A DNA stretch of 64,000 nt, taken from Bactericera cockerelli. Lineage: Eukaryota; Arthropoda; Insecta; Hemiptera; Triozidae. A program made the position numbers and the translations under genes. The DNA is taken from NCBI GenBank assembly GCA_024516035.1, contig CM044955.1, positions 39,009,506 through 39,073,505 of the forward strand. The letters are read 5' to 3'. The first letter of the stretch is position 1, and each line of letters opens with the position of its first letter. Below, piece by piece: positions 9,874 through 22,252 of the stretch. Under the pieces are notes generated by a model that had not been told where the DNA came from, made no database searches, and worked only from the letters and a program-made list of their open reading frames with translations.

Positions 9874-12157
9874 GCAATAGTTTAACATACAATCCAATGT
9901 TCTACAATTTCTTTGTTTTTGTGTAAGTGCCATGTTCATGTTCAGGAATAGACTTTATGTAGGAACAGCTTAGTAACATAAAATAAGAAGGTATCATCTC
10001 CTCTACAGTTCTTTGCTTTGTTCCAAACGTTTTATTTTTGATGTTTTCGTTTCTTTTTTTCAAGTTTTAAGTTAAAAGTTTTCTTGAAATACCAGATGTG
10101 CACTTTCATACAATACTCTTTCTTCGAGATAAAAATAAAATTCACAATTGAATTTTTTTGTAATCCTTCAACTCTTTTCCCTCCAAAACTTTTTCTACCC
10201 ATCTCAAAAATTTAATGTTTATTCACTTCCAGCTCCAGCATATCATTCGTTATTATTATACTTTGCAGACACGTTGGTCCGGTCCATTAGGAACTTGTAA
10301 AAACTTTTGAGCATCAATGGAGAAAATTCAAAGTGCAGGAGTCATTCAGTTACAATGAACAGGATGAAATATTTGTGATTCTGAAATCGCAATACAACAT
10401 CATGGTAAGTTGGTATATGTATAAACTATGAAAAGACACCTTTATACTTTATAATACCAACTTATAGGTAATATAAGTGTGATTTGATGTAAAGTATTAG
10501 GATGAAAATTGAGTATCTATACAACATGAAAAGCGTATGTTACGTATGTACCTTAAGCTTCAAAATATATATAGGTTTACATGAATAAATAAGAAGGAAC
10601 ATTTTTCACACTCTCTGCAGAGCGTCTGGATTATCCAATTTAATATTAAAATGAATTTTACCTTGCAATATTTGACACGGTAGTCCCAAACGACAATCAT
10701 ACATGCTAGCTACACAAGATTTCCCCCGCAATCTAGCGGGATTATCGAGCTGGGAAAGTTATCTTTTGACACTTCAAGCACTTCCTCTATCGTTCATAGA
10801 GATTGCTAGATTTATTCTAAAACGAAATTATCTTCTAATAATAAGTTTTAGAGTTTCACTGGGGAAATCAAAATATTCTCTACGTAGCGTAGGTAGATAA
10901 TAATTTTTATGATGTGATGCATACCAGCATAGTTACTTTACACTTCAATGTTTGATTCCATAATGTGGTTGCACGAGAGAAATGCCAACCGATGTCAGTA
11001 AGCTATTATACCTACTATAGCGTGTGTTTCTGACCTACTATACCTGTATCTAGGGTTCTACTTCAGACCGAGGCAAATGTTTCAAATAAAATTCTATTTT
11101 TCTTCAACCTTGTATTTCTAATGAGAAGGTAGAACCTCAGAAGTTGAAGATCCCTCTTATTAATAAATTATAAAAAAAATAAGACAGTTGAAAAAAGATA
11201 ATACTATTTGCTGCAATCCACCACTTACTGAAAAGTACAATGGATTGCAGTAACTACTAAATATTAAATGAAGGATGTGTATGTTAAATAAAAGTATATT
11301 AAAAGAGAATAGAAAAAAAAAAAAAAAAAATGTGCCCAAATCCTAATCCGTACCTGTAGAGAAGGTTGCACTGAATTGACAGAATCAGTGACATCAAAAG
11401 TTTCTCGGATTAATTATTTACCTCGGAACACGGAATATTAATCGAGTTTCTCAGCCAAGTTTGAGTTCTCTTATTTCGTATTCACAGTTTGTCACACAAA
11501 ATTAATATTTAGGATTAGTAACGGATTCCAGTGAAGCTAAAATGAACAACTTTTTAATTAGCAAATTAATTATCCAACTTTTTATATCTTACGTTTTACT
11601 TTTTCAGAGTCAGGTTCTTTACTTAAAACACTTTCCCTCTATACTGTCTGATTCGCACACTGTCTAAAAACTCACTCATTGTATTACGCTTGATTCACAA
11701 AATAGTAAACTATTATCTTAGTTGTGTTTCTGTTATCATACATCACGACACACGACTTGCGTTTCACGAAATATGGGTTCAAAATAGCTCCGCAATAATA
11801 TGAACTGTTATAAGAGAGCTTACATTTTTCACAAATGAAAATTGTATTTCACGTGTTAATGACTAAAACTATTGGTGCTAATATCAGAGTGACTAAACTT
11901 GGAACTAAAAGCATATGATTCATAAAAATGGCACCCATCTTGAAAAAAGAAGCATTCCAGAAAAATCACTATCCTGACGACTGACGAGTTCTACATATTA
12001 TTATGTATAGATACCTACGTTTATATCACGTACTTCAGAAACGCATTGCATAATGGATAATAATTGCAGATAATAACCTACTTATTTAGGTATTAGTTAT
12101 TAAAAAGTACACTTCATATTAAACTTGATAATGTACAATAAAGTATGGGTCTCTTAC

Positions 12158-12220
12158 CTTCTTTGTTGGCTCCGCTCACCATTTCCGTTGCTTTGGGCGC
12201 TTTTGACGCCATGGGTATTT
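12158..12220 (-). CDS. DIP-delta: DIP exon: start of the membrane-proximal stalk
   Basis: This is a 63-nt microexon with 20 whole codons, phase 1 at both ends. It follows a tttctcag acceptor (12221-12228) and is followed by a strong gtaaga donor (just below 12158). With the G carried from the Ig3 exon it reads E-IPMASKAPKATEMVSGANKE, so the joined protein continues SIRLYEIP, the usual sequence at the end of DIP Ig3. It then becomes a Lys/Ala/Thr-rich linker. The evidence is phase, splice sites and the YEIP junction; the linker itself is not conserved enough to prove identity. An ATG inside the exon is an internal methionine. Confidence 0.8.
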
Positions 12221-14667
12221 CTGAGAAAATAAGGAACGAGATATTTTTTCGGTATAATAAATTGTATTTGTATGTACCTACAATATTATGTGAAAATAAA
12301 AATATTAGGTATGCGTAACACTTGTACACTTGACTGACAAACTCACCTTTTTTTTTGAATTTAACTAGAACTTTACTATAAATATGTAATTATAGTAGTT
12401 CTCGTATGACCATATCACCTTGTATGACCATAGCACCTAGTATGAAGAATTGAACATAGCACCTTGTATCAACATAGCACCATGTATGAACACATTGTAT
12501 GCTCCAGCATTTATGTCACACAATACTTAATGTGTCGCCGTCGCTACAGACAACATAAATAACCTAACTATCACCTATCCATATAAAATAAAATATTTTG
12601 TTCTAGTTTCAATACATTTAAATTTATGTATCTGGAAAGTTACAAATTACTTGTCACAGATGGCAACTCGTTCACTCACAGCATCCCATGTAGTCAGTGG
12701 CGTGGCTAGACCTACCTTTCGGGGGGGGGGGGGGGGGGGTGAGGGGATTTCGGGGGGGTTTTTGAGGGGCGTTCAGAAATCTCGCCTATTAGCGTATATT
12801 CCATCTTTGCTGGGATTTCTTGGAAATTTCGAGGGGGATTTTGTGCCCAAACCCCCCCCCCTGACTACGCCACTGCATGTAGTGCTTTTCGTGTTCCAGC
12901 TGAAATTTTCTCTATTATTGCGCAAGTTTTGAGAAATTCATTGGTACCTTTATTTACTACTGTATAGATATTTTGGTAGCTATTATTTGTTTGTTGGTTC
13001 TGCATAAATCTCCAAGGTGAGATACCTACTTAATAGAATGCCGAAACAACTTGAAGTCGCGCGTCGGATAGAAAAATCCCACAAGCTGCTACTTTGCTTT
13101 GTTGCAATCGAAGAGTAACGAAGTGTCTCCCTTTAACTCAAGCGTCATTTTCCATCTGTATTTTTATATTTTTTTAATGACACCCTAGTAAGCAACGTTG
13201 ATTTAGGTTAAGAAATGGTTGAAAATTTATGTAAAACCGGTTACCGGGCCATTAAAAAAATCATTATTTAAAATCATATGTTTACCTAAAAAGTTCTTCC
13301 CTTGTGTGAACTCTGACCTGAGCTCTGATCAGTTTCATCAACTAGTATTTTTGCAAACGGAGAGTAACGAAGTGAGTTTGTAACGCTATAAAAGATGTAA
13401 AAATACGGCGCGAACGACCCACACTACACCAGTGGTGTTAAAGCTCCTAAACGAAAAAAAAAGATGTAATTAACCGAACACAGTGTTCTGTTTTAATTTG
13501 CATACTGGACGATTTGGCTTTCGTTTGTCTGTATGTCTGTTTCTAGATAACTCTCGAAAGGATTTTTCAAAATTGATGAATTTATGTGAAAATAATAATA
13601 ATAATAATAATACATAATGTCACTTATCATCAAAATTATAACGAAACAAAATTATAATATAATGATATAATATTACCTATAATAAAAAATGTCGGAATGT
13701 TTTGCACAAATCGTAGCATTTGCTTTCAGAGATAATGCTCAAAGTTAAATCGGAAGTTCCGATCCCATTTAACATTTTTTATCCACAGTAGGTACCTAAG
13801 TAGTTTTATTTTTATTCCATTATGAAAATGGTATACTAATAGGTATGTATGTATGTATGTTAGAAGTATGTGTAGGTGTAATACGTACACGTTAGGAAGA
13901 CATTTATTCACCAAAGTTTTTCCGAAATTGAAAAACTTTCATACAACTTTGACTTCCATTAAAACAGTTTAGTTCGCTGAGCACACGACACATAGAAATA
14001 TTTAGGAGTTGCTACAAGAAGAACTACTAAGTAGGTGTAGTTCCTATTTACTGTATACACTATACATATATATAATGTGTATTTTCTTTTTTATCCTTTG
14101 GAATATTACGAGCGCTCTTGTAGCCTTTTCTTTGAAAGATGCTGTAATTTTGGGGATTACCCGGCCCCCACCAACCCTTGATTTCGCGACTGGTATTATT
14201 GAGTACCTGTGTGTTAGAATATTGGCACATAGGTCCTAATCATTGGATCTGAATAAGTGTCAGAATTATATTATAATTGAACGTGGATATAAGAGAACTG
14301 GATAAGGTAGAACTGGATGTAAGAGAACTGGATATGAGAGAACTGGATGCAAGAGAACTGGGTATGAGAGAAACCTCGATGAAAAAGAAAAATTTCCAGG
14401 TAAAATTTACCTTTCTATGTTGAAATAAGCTCTTTATAAGAGAAACCTGGATACAAGAAAAAGAAATGTCAGGTCTCTTGAGTTCTCTAACATGCAGGCT
14501 CGAATATAACACGGAAGTCCTGAAAGGTATTCCACATTCGTGCTGACACTAAATAAATCACTAAACCTTTATTTGGAACATAAATATTACATACATCAAA
14601 ATTAATACATATTTCAGAACAACTGGTTCCAATTCAGCTTATTTGCTGAGGTGCTGACACTACTCAC
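12221..14667. other. Intron between Ig3 exon and first stalk exon
   Basis: It contains the 181-bp hAT MITE, an AAT microsatellite (about 13590-13610), and short near-repeats of agagaactggat at 14290-14360. Nothing else is recognised. Confidence 0.6.
12695..12875. mobile_element. hAT-type MITE, 181 bp
   Basis: The ends cagtggcgtggctag and, reversed, cagtggcgtagtcag form terminal inverted repeats. The element is flanked by an exact 8-bp target duplication, CATGTAGT (12687-12694 and 12876-12883), the hAT hallmark. The interior has a G run (12721-12739) and a C run (12851-12860). It is non-autonomous. Confidence 0.88.
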
Positions 14668-14952
14668 CGTAAAGTCTAATGGACCCCTCCGTTTCTCCGA
14701 GCGAGTTCTTGGAGATGCACTTGTAGCTGCCAAAGTCCTTGGCTTCCAGGTTTTTCACGGTCATACGCATGTGCGCCCTATAGCTGTTCTCCGTGAAGTT
14801 CAGGTGGTACTTCTTAGACTCGAGGATGATGGAGCTTTCGAACATCCAGTAGCTGATGGCGCGGGGGTAGGCCTCTATCTGGCAGTCCACGGTGACATCG
14901 GTGCTGACCGGTGCACCCACCAGCTGATTGGGCACCCAGATCATGGGCGGGA
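14668..14952 (-). CDS. DIP-delta: DIP exon: Ig domain 3
   Basis: The exon is 285 nt, phase 1 at both ends, 94 whole codons, and carries the whole third Ig domain. It starts PPMIWVPNQLVGAP, has the first cysteine in TVDCQIEAYPRAISYW and the second in DFGSYKCISKNSLGETEG, and ends SIRLY. NFT is a possible glycosylation site. The acceptor is gttccag at 14953-14959 and the donor gtgagta at 14661-14667. This is the most diagnostic exon for the DIP-delta assignment. An R2 repeat lies about 80 bp upstream of its acceptor on the transcribed strand. Long open frames on the plus strand across this interval are shadows. Confidence 0.95.
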
Positions 14953-15030
14953 CTGGAACAGGGAGGGGCACAGTATATATATTTCTCATACTTCTACAGT
15001 TATTTCTCATACTTCTACAGTTATTTATTT

Positions 15031-15730
15031 TACTTCCGAGAAATTTCTAATATTAGAAATCGGAAGTATTGTGTTCGTTTTTGTAAAAAAAATATTTTTT
15101 TGCTCCGATTTCAATTTTTTTCATATTTCTGGACGTTTCATAACCTCCTGAGCAAATTTGGTTTTGTGTCGGTCTGTCGGTCTGTCTGTTAAAACGATTC
15201 CTTGTAACGCGCAAATCTCGGAAACTACTCGACCGATTTTGATGAAATTTTGCACACATCTAGGAGACATTCTGTAGATGGTCCCATTTTAAATTCATCG
15301 AATTCATACTAGCGGCTCTGGGTGAAAGAGACCATGCGCCTGACCATTAACTTTTTACTTAAATGCTTATATCTCGTGAACGGTACACCCGATTTTGATG
15401 AAATTTTGTATGTATATGAATATTATTGTTTTACACAGGCTTTTAATATTTTCTTTTTAATTAATTATAAATTGACTCTGATATTTAAGAAAATCCTAAA
15501 TTTTGGACAATAAAGTCAAAAAATAAGAACCACGACTTGCCGATACAGAATTTTTTGTAGAATCTAGAATGTAGGAAAAATGTTTTCTACCATATAAAAC
15601 AAATTTGAAGAAAATCGGTTCAGCCGTTTCGGAGATACAAGTAATTTAGTATAAAAACTCAAAATTCGCACGTGTACACAATGTGAAACAATCACGAGGA
15701 AGTATTGTGTCCATAATTGGCAGTGTTTTT
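15031..15730 (+). repeat. R2 dispersed repeat, full copy
   Basis: The repeat is about 700 bp. It opens with a near-palindrome (tacttccgagaaatttctaa, then tattagaaatcggaagta), then ttgtgttcg, a gtcggtctgtcggtctgtct tract, actactcgaccgattttgat, and ends with cacgaggaagtattgtgtcc. The same element is reversed at 37005-37750. It is non-coding and lies just upstream of the Ig3 exon in the transcript. Confidence 0.8.
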
Positions 15731-15900
15731 ATTATTTTTTTAAAATGTGATTTCTAATATTTTACTAATTTTTTTTTTTTCACAACACATAATAACTTCT
15801 CCAAGGACATCTGGCAGTGTATGTATATTAAGTTAAGTTATCATATTTGTGTTAATCATTTTCGTGATATCACAACTCCTGAAACTCGCTTCCTAAATCT

Positions 15901-15975
15901 ACGCTGAAACCGGGACTCGAATCACCGACCTCTAGGTTACAATTCCGCCGCCTCATCGATCAAGCTACTGAGGTC
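15901..15975 (-). repeat. tRNA-like stretch
   Basis: Minus strand: ctcagtagcttgatcgatga, ggcggcggaattgtaacc, then ggtgattcgagtcccggttt. A and B boxes can be recognised but there is no acceptor stem. It is probably a SINE head or tRNA pseudogene. Confidence 0.35.
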
Positions 15976-16867
15976 GGTTACAGTGTATGTATTTTTTGTA
16001 CATTATATATATTTTTAGGTATAAGGTAGGTACATAATTATTATTTTATTCTATCAGATCAAATTTTATTTACAATTTTTTTTTTTAATAAATATTTTTT
16101 TAATTTGAAAAACAGTAATAATATAACGGAGGGAAAATATATACTTAAATTGAATCGAGATAAAGCGGCTTATTCTAACCTGGAGGTCATAACGTTCTGT
16201 TCTGTATATAAGTGTGGCAAATATTTCCAAGGCCAAAAATGGAGTAGTTGGCATATCTCAATTGCGATTATCACATATATGATAACTTTTTCTTTAATTT
16301 TGAAAACGAAACTATACCTGCATCCCGTACACGCACCCACACTGTTCCTCAATCCTGCTCAATTTTGATGAAAATAATAATGACAAAGCAAATAATGTTC
16401 AATGCATGTAGGTATTTCTAGCACAAAATAATCCCTAGCGATTACCATTCCTGCGTTTCAATGTTCTGAATAGTTTGGATTTCGATGAAATATTAAACCA
16501 TTGATTTACCAATGAAGAGAACTAGTCTCGCAATTCCAATTTCAAAACCCTAACCAGTAGGGGCGGGGAAGTTGAGTGGAAGAGTGGGGACATTTTTACT
16601 CCAGTGCCTGATCAACGAAGTGAATATTCTTTTTATCTTTTGGTCCCTTTGCAGGTTATTGCACCACCGAGAACTGACTCGAAAATTTCGAGTATTTTTA
16701 CTCTAAATGAAAATTTGTTTCACCTTAACAAGTTTTGCATCGTGCGCGAAATTTATGATCCTTAAGAGAGTAAAGTTATGAATAAGTATAAAATTCTAGT
16801 TGCTATGGTGACTTTGAATTTAAAACACATCAAGTATTCATCATTCCTTTTTCACTTTGAGTATTCC

Positions 16868-17033
16868 AAAACCTACTTGGGGTCGGTATTGTTCAACCTC
16901 TTCCTAATGATTGAAGTTATTTGGTTCTGGCACTCCTACTTCCACATTTCACGGCTGGGTGCCCTTCCTATCGCCAACCCTGGTCTTGAGTACCAACGAT
17001 TTGCTTTATTGTATCTCGGCTTGACAGAGCTGG
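16868..17033 (-). mobile_element. LINE 3' end fragment (RTE-like)
   Basis: The minus strand reads ggataggaagggcacccagc-type sequence, then aagtaggagtgccagaacca and accgaccccaagtag. It matches the 61590-61880 fragment. The motif aggaagggcat plus gccag resembles 3' ends of RTE-type LINEs. The overlapping plus-strand ORF of 136 codons (16778-17188) is a shadow. Confidence 0.5.
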
Positions 17034-18906
17034 TACTGTATCTATTTAATGTCCCCCGGAAAATAATGACCCTTGAAATTTTAATAATGTCCAATATTCC
17101 TCTTGAAATTTTAATGCCAATAACCCAGCTCGAAAGTACAGAAACTGTTATACGGCAACCAATGAGGACACAAATATTTTTGAAATAACAAGGATGATAA
17201 CTTGATAACCATTGGATGTGGATGCATATTGAAATTATTATAATGTGTTTACTTTATGCAATGTGGGTAAAGTAAAACATTTCATAAATTTAATTCAACA
17301 TCCAATTCGAATAAGCGTTTTGTTCAATGAAATAATCATGAAATCCATTTCCCAATATTCAAAATTTTAAATTGCTTGATTCTACATTCAAGGTACCTAA
17401 ACTACCTACCTAGTTGTTCCACAATATAGTGTACCCTATAACGCCATGGGAAAAGATCCCGTTGTGATATAGGTAATCTCTATAGAGTAAAATTTATAGA
17501 GGAAATTAACAATAATTATTATCTATTGTACATCTTGGGTAGCTATAAATCTTGGCAACACTCCGACCCTCCCAGATTGTTCCTTGCTAAACCTACTTAG
17601 CTAGATTTCCTTTGCAATATTTTTTTACTCTTTGGTTTTTTTTACCTATATACATTATACGAGTAGAACCTCTAATTAGGTACTTATAAATCCTGTTTAT
17701 AGCTACCTAACAAATTTTCATACCAATAAGCAGGCAATTTTATAATAATATTGTAGTACGTAATTCCTCTCTTAAATTTCGAGAATTGGGATGCATATCT
17801 AGAACCATCACACACACTGACGGTTGAAAATTAAAAGGAAAGGTTCAAGTTGAGGGAAGATGTAGGTACTTCGCAAGAAATATTATGTAAATGCCGAAAA
17901 AGTAATCAACCTCAACCTTATTTTGAAATGCCGATATGCAAATTATTCTATTAGAATCCTGGTATAACATGAGTGAAGGAAAACATACTTGCAAAGTACA
18001 AAATACAACAATATATTGTAAGAGTAAGAACCTACATAAGTATATAATTATTATACCTACATAAAAGGAAACTACATAAGTACAAATTATACATAACTAG
18101 CGAGTTACACCCGCCGCTTCGCCAGCCCATCAAACACACACACCCACAAAATTTGGATGCATTTATTGCATTTGACGATAGAGGTGAAGAGGAATGCATT
18201 AATAATTGCAGTTGTAGATACTGATATGGAAAACCTGAGTCTAAATGAATTATGCAACAGCTGAATTCACAGGAAGAGAAAACCTTCACATCCATCTGCT
18301 ACGTACCTATGAACATCCCTGGAGATCACAGAACACAATACTTAGTTGTTAGCGAAATAAAGTCATGTTTCTGTCTGACACTTGCTTCCAAGTAACTAGA
18401 TGTGGTAGACAGCGGGTGTACTTATAATATTATTATACCTAACCTAAAATTTAAAAAGAAAAGTTTTCATATTTGTGTTAATTTTCGTGATATCACAAAA
18501 TCACTTATGCTATCAAGTGACACGTCGACACGTTTTTTTTTATTTCATGTTCTTTTATTGTTCTTTTATCTATGGTAAACTTTTTCTCAATTACTTTAGA
18601 TTTTGTTCCTCTTTTATATACATATAGTGTATTAACAACGGTTTTTATTAACTGTTTTGTATATGCACTTTAAATCAATAAATAAACATTTGAATTTGAA
18701 ATTATTTATTAACAGGACATAAAATATACAAACAAATACTGATTAAAATGAAAATACAAAATTAAGAATTACATAATTATATTACCAAGAAAAAGATAAA
18801 GAACAGAGATAAAATATTATGTACAGATGTCCTATATAAAGGTCGGGTTCAGTTGTGGGTGCTCACAGCGTTTATTTCGCGGTGAATTGGGTCGGATAGG
18901 TGTTAC

Positions 18907-19175
18907 TGGATAGTAAGCCACCAAAAAGACAGAAAACTGTGCGGAATGAGGAAAACATTGCAGCTGTAGCGGCCAGTGTTTGAGTCAGAATTTACATTAT
19001 TGGATAGTAAGCCACCAAAAAGACAGAAAACTGTGCGAAATGAGGAAAACATTGCAGCTGTAGCGGTCAGTGTTTGAGTCAGAATTTACATTACTGGATA
19101 GTAAGCCACCAAAAAGACAGAACACTGTGCGAAACTGCGAAATGAGGAAAATATTGGCAAGTTTTGTTCAGACTG
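18907..19175 (+). repeat. 94-bp tandem repeat, about 2.6 units, coding-like
   Basis: Units start at 18907, 19001 and 19095 with tggatagtaagccaccaaaa. Each encodes SKPPKRQKTVRNEENIAAVA, which resembles the start of transposase-like DNA-binding domains (PP-R-x-KTVR-EENI pattern), but 94 is not a multiple of three, so the frame changes at each unit. It is probably a tandemly expanded transposase fragment, not a gene. Confidence 0.6.
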
Positions 19176-20764
19176 ATGATCGGATCATTTAGTTCTTAGT
19201 CACTTAGAAGAACTAGTTCTTTGAAGTCGTTTATTTAGTTCAGTAGTTTAGTCAAAGAGTTTATTGTATTAAGTTGAGACCCTAGCATGTTCGCGTAACC
19301 AATCAGATCGCTTAGTTTCAGTTGACTTTATTCTCGTTCAGAACTAATCCTAGGTACCTAGTTCAGAATTTCAGAACGATATTCCTTGCTCATTAATGTA
19401 TTGTGTGAATGGAACTGCTAGGGAACTAAATGAACTAACCGTTCACTGATAGAATATGGATGTCAACTCTTCTGATGGCAATGCTCCCAACACGCTGGCA
19501 GCATTACCGTTCACTGAGTTTAGTTCAGTAGTTCAATCGTTCAGCAGAATGACTTAGTTCATTCGAGTCAGTCGTTCAGTCTGCATACATAACTATACAG
19601 AAAAATGTTACTCGACTTTTTATGTTTAGAACTTGAGAACATTAATATCACCGATATGTGGTTCCAACAATTTTATTCTGCTCAAAAATAAAAATGTATC
19701 ATTCTTATTGAAAGACCCTATAGTACTTATCCGGAAGCACTAAGGTATTGACGGAGGAAACTTTCAAAAAGATCCTTCGAAAGGCCCCTGGAGTACAGAA
19801 ACAAAAAGCTTTGTTAAAACCGTAGGGCGAAAACTTGCAAACTTTGTTCGGAGAAAAGAGGTCTTTGAGTTTTCTTCGGTAAAAGCTGTCAATTGCTATC
19901 CAACGAGGCAATGCTGCATGTGTCAGAGACACATTTCCTCATCAACTTTCTCTAGACGAGAAGTTTCAATAAATAAATTTTCCTCCCATCATGAAGTATC
20001 TGAACGCGCGCACCTTCGAAAAGTTCATCAGTTGAATCTGAATATGAATTGAACGAAGACTCTGAAATGTCTATTTTACAGACCTGATTTACAGACCTTT
20101 GGAGGTTGATATTTTTTAAAATATAATATACTATCTGAAAGCTGATATTTTCCTTCACTTCTACAATCTGCTTGCAGGATCACACCCAGGCGACGAGAAC
20201 ATGCGTTACGATAACACCAGGACGGAACGTTTCTTGTTCCCAATAACCCTTTAGGAGTTTTAATATCCGTGCGATAATCTGTGGTAGAAAATTTTGTACA
20301 GGGACATTGGAGAACACCATAAAGTTAGTAGTTCCCTATATTATATACCAGTATAACTATCTGCAGTATCTAGCAGTAGCATGCAGCACAACCAGACAAT
20401 ATCTCGCTCTGTCTAAAATTTAAAGTTTCTGATAAAGTCTATAAGAAGTAAAGGCCTGTCGAAATTGATTAAATGGCTGTTATTTTTAAAGACACAGTAG
20501 TGAGAATAATTTGCAGACCTTTAGAGACCGTTGAAGGGTCGATTTCCTATTTTCAAGAGTATGTTTGTCACTTCTCCTACGTAATAGGTATGTTAACCTT
20601 ACTGTAAATTTCATCTATAAAATAAATAAAAAATAGTGAGATACAACTGCCAGCTGAGCCCACTTTGTTCGACCACTTTAGGATGACCGTAATACAATTA
20701 GATTACACCTAGCTCTTGCTGTTGCTCAACATCTCCTTTACATCTAGGTCATTCGAGAATCGAG

Positions 20765-20966
20765 ACAGTGGTTTGACCCTCTATTTGCTGAAAACTCACA
20801 AATCAGCTATACCTACATAGACCTCACCCAGCCTGGGTTGAGTCGGGAATACCCTGCATCACGTTGTGGTTTGAATGTGAATGGTCAACTATCTAAACCC
20901 TATCGTTACAGAAGTATACTCAACTTCAGTGACATAGAACGAACTGGTGTCTTCAACGAGCTAAGA
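20765..20966 (-). mobile_element. Diverged 5S-type SINE copy
   Basis: On the plus strand the order is the body (tttgaccctctatttgctga, then cctcacccagcctgggttg) followed by a decayed 5S head (actcaacttcagtgacatag, then gaactggtgtcttcaac). This is the same order as copy a but with many substitutions, so an old insertion of the family or of a relative. Confidence 0.6.
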
Positions 20967-21279
20967 GGTAGTCGCTAGGTCGCAGTTTCGATTCCCGCCT
21001 GGGTTGATTTCTTATTCACTGAGTTGGGAAAAAATATAGGAAAAATTATAATTGTGTTATTTCTTATGAATTTTACTCTTATGGGAGAGAAAGGGTTAAG
21101 TAAAATACAACCACACCACAGTTCAGAATAATATGAAGTGTTTTTGCTTTTTCAGCTGTGCAAACTTTCAGGTTAAATATATTATTTCTTAAACAACATG
21201 TAGCATCTTCGGTGTTCGAGGTAAAGGTAAAGTACAATCAATTTAGATGGAGTTTTATCTACACAATAGGGGGGTTCGA

Positions 21280-21310
<31 letters not shown>

Positions 21311-21732
21311 GATATCCACAAGTTAATGCCAAAGTCCGCCCGCCGCCGGTCGAAATTCGGTCAAAAATCAAACTGTGGGGTTTTATGTTGGGTTAAGGGA
21401 GGGTGAGAAATTCCGCCACTGTCAACTGTGTTAAATACTTTAGATACTTTTATGTTAAAATTCTCTTGGATTTCGGGATTTCGGGATTTTATGTAGTTAT
21501 GTACTCTCATACATTTATTTAATTTCCATATTGATATTTAAAACCTCAAAATCTACAAGAACTTGCAAAAATTCACATTTTTCGCCCAGAAAAGTTAGAA
21601 CAGCACAATTTTTAATTAAATCATGGAATGGCTGAGGATGAAACTACAATATTAGATATACCAAATGCAACAAGTTAGTATTTAGAGTATGAGACAATAT
21701 ATGAGTCGTGGGTTGCAAACTTAGAGAAGACA

Positions 21733-22252
21733 AGTTATAAAGAGTTTCCATAAAGTCTCACCCAGGCCTGGGTTTCTCGAAAAAGACTCAACATATCAAA
21801 AAACGAAAATACCCGTATAGCCTTATTTTTGAGGGGATTAATTTTCAGTCAAACGAAATTTCCTACCCCCAGTCAGGCTGGGCATGGACCAGAATGGTAC
21901 GTTGTGTGGCATATTGTTTTAAAGGTCTTATTGAGACAAGTTCATTACAATAAATTTCAGAGAGCTACGACGTTCTCGAGATACAGGGTCGAAAGTCCTG
22001 GGTAATATCCATATATTTTGATCTACAACTCGTTAACTGTAAGTTCTAGAGGGAGGAAAACTATGGCAAGATCTCTCGACTCGACTAAAACTCGACTTAT
22101 TTTGTTGATTTTATTTGCTGGTCGATTTCGTCAGCCAGCCGAACGAACAGCAGGAAAAGTTTTAACAAAAAAACAAATCAAGTTATAACTTGTTCGAAAA
22201 GTCTCACCATATATTATGGGGGAGACGTGAGACTTTATGGAAGCCCTGTATT
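21733..22252. mobile_element. R3 repeat (MITE-like), copy 1
   Basis: The left end reads tttccataaagtctcaccca and the right end gtgagactttatggaagccc, which are inverted repeats. The interior has ctacgacgttctcgagatac and tggtcgatttcgtcagccag. A reversed, diverged copy lies at 25590-26126. Confidence 0.7.

Larger units (their letters stand above)
4864..12157. other. Intron between the two stalk exons
   Basis: It holds the 2992-bp TIR element (6408-9399), a tRNA-like stretch near 9430-9512 and the 35-bp tandem array (9535-9873). A diverged R1-like stretch (tgggaacgggttcc, 5385-5460) lies near the start. In 9880-12150 I see only AT-rich unique sequence. Confidence 0.6.

Noticed and set aside
9504..9926. 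140-codon ORF with repeated FFFCLSIH peptide
   Set aside because: Tandem array of pyrimidine-rich 35-bp units; all three frames are open.
12651..12932. 93-codon ORF with polyglycine
   Set aside because: It spans the hAT MITE and its G run.
14651..15151. 166-codon ORF on the plus strand
   Set aside because: It is the complement of the Ig3 exon followed by R2 repeat; the minus strand carries the conserved domain with splice sites.
16778..17188. 136-codon ORF with hydrophobic stretches
   Set aside because: Lies over a reversed LINE 3' end with a relative at 61590-61880; no matching protein family.
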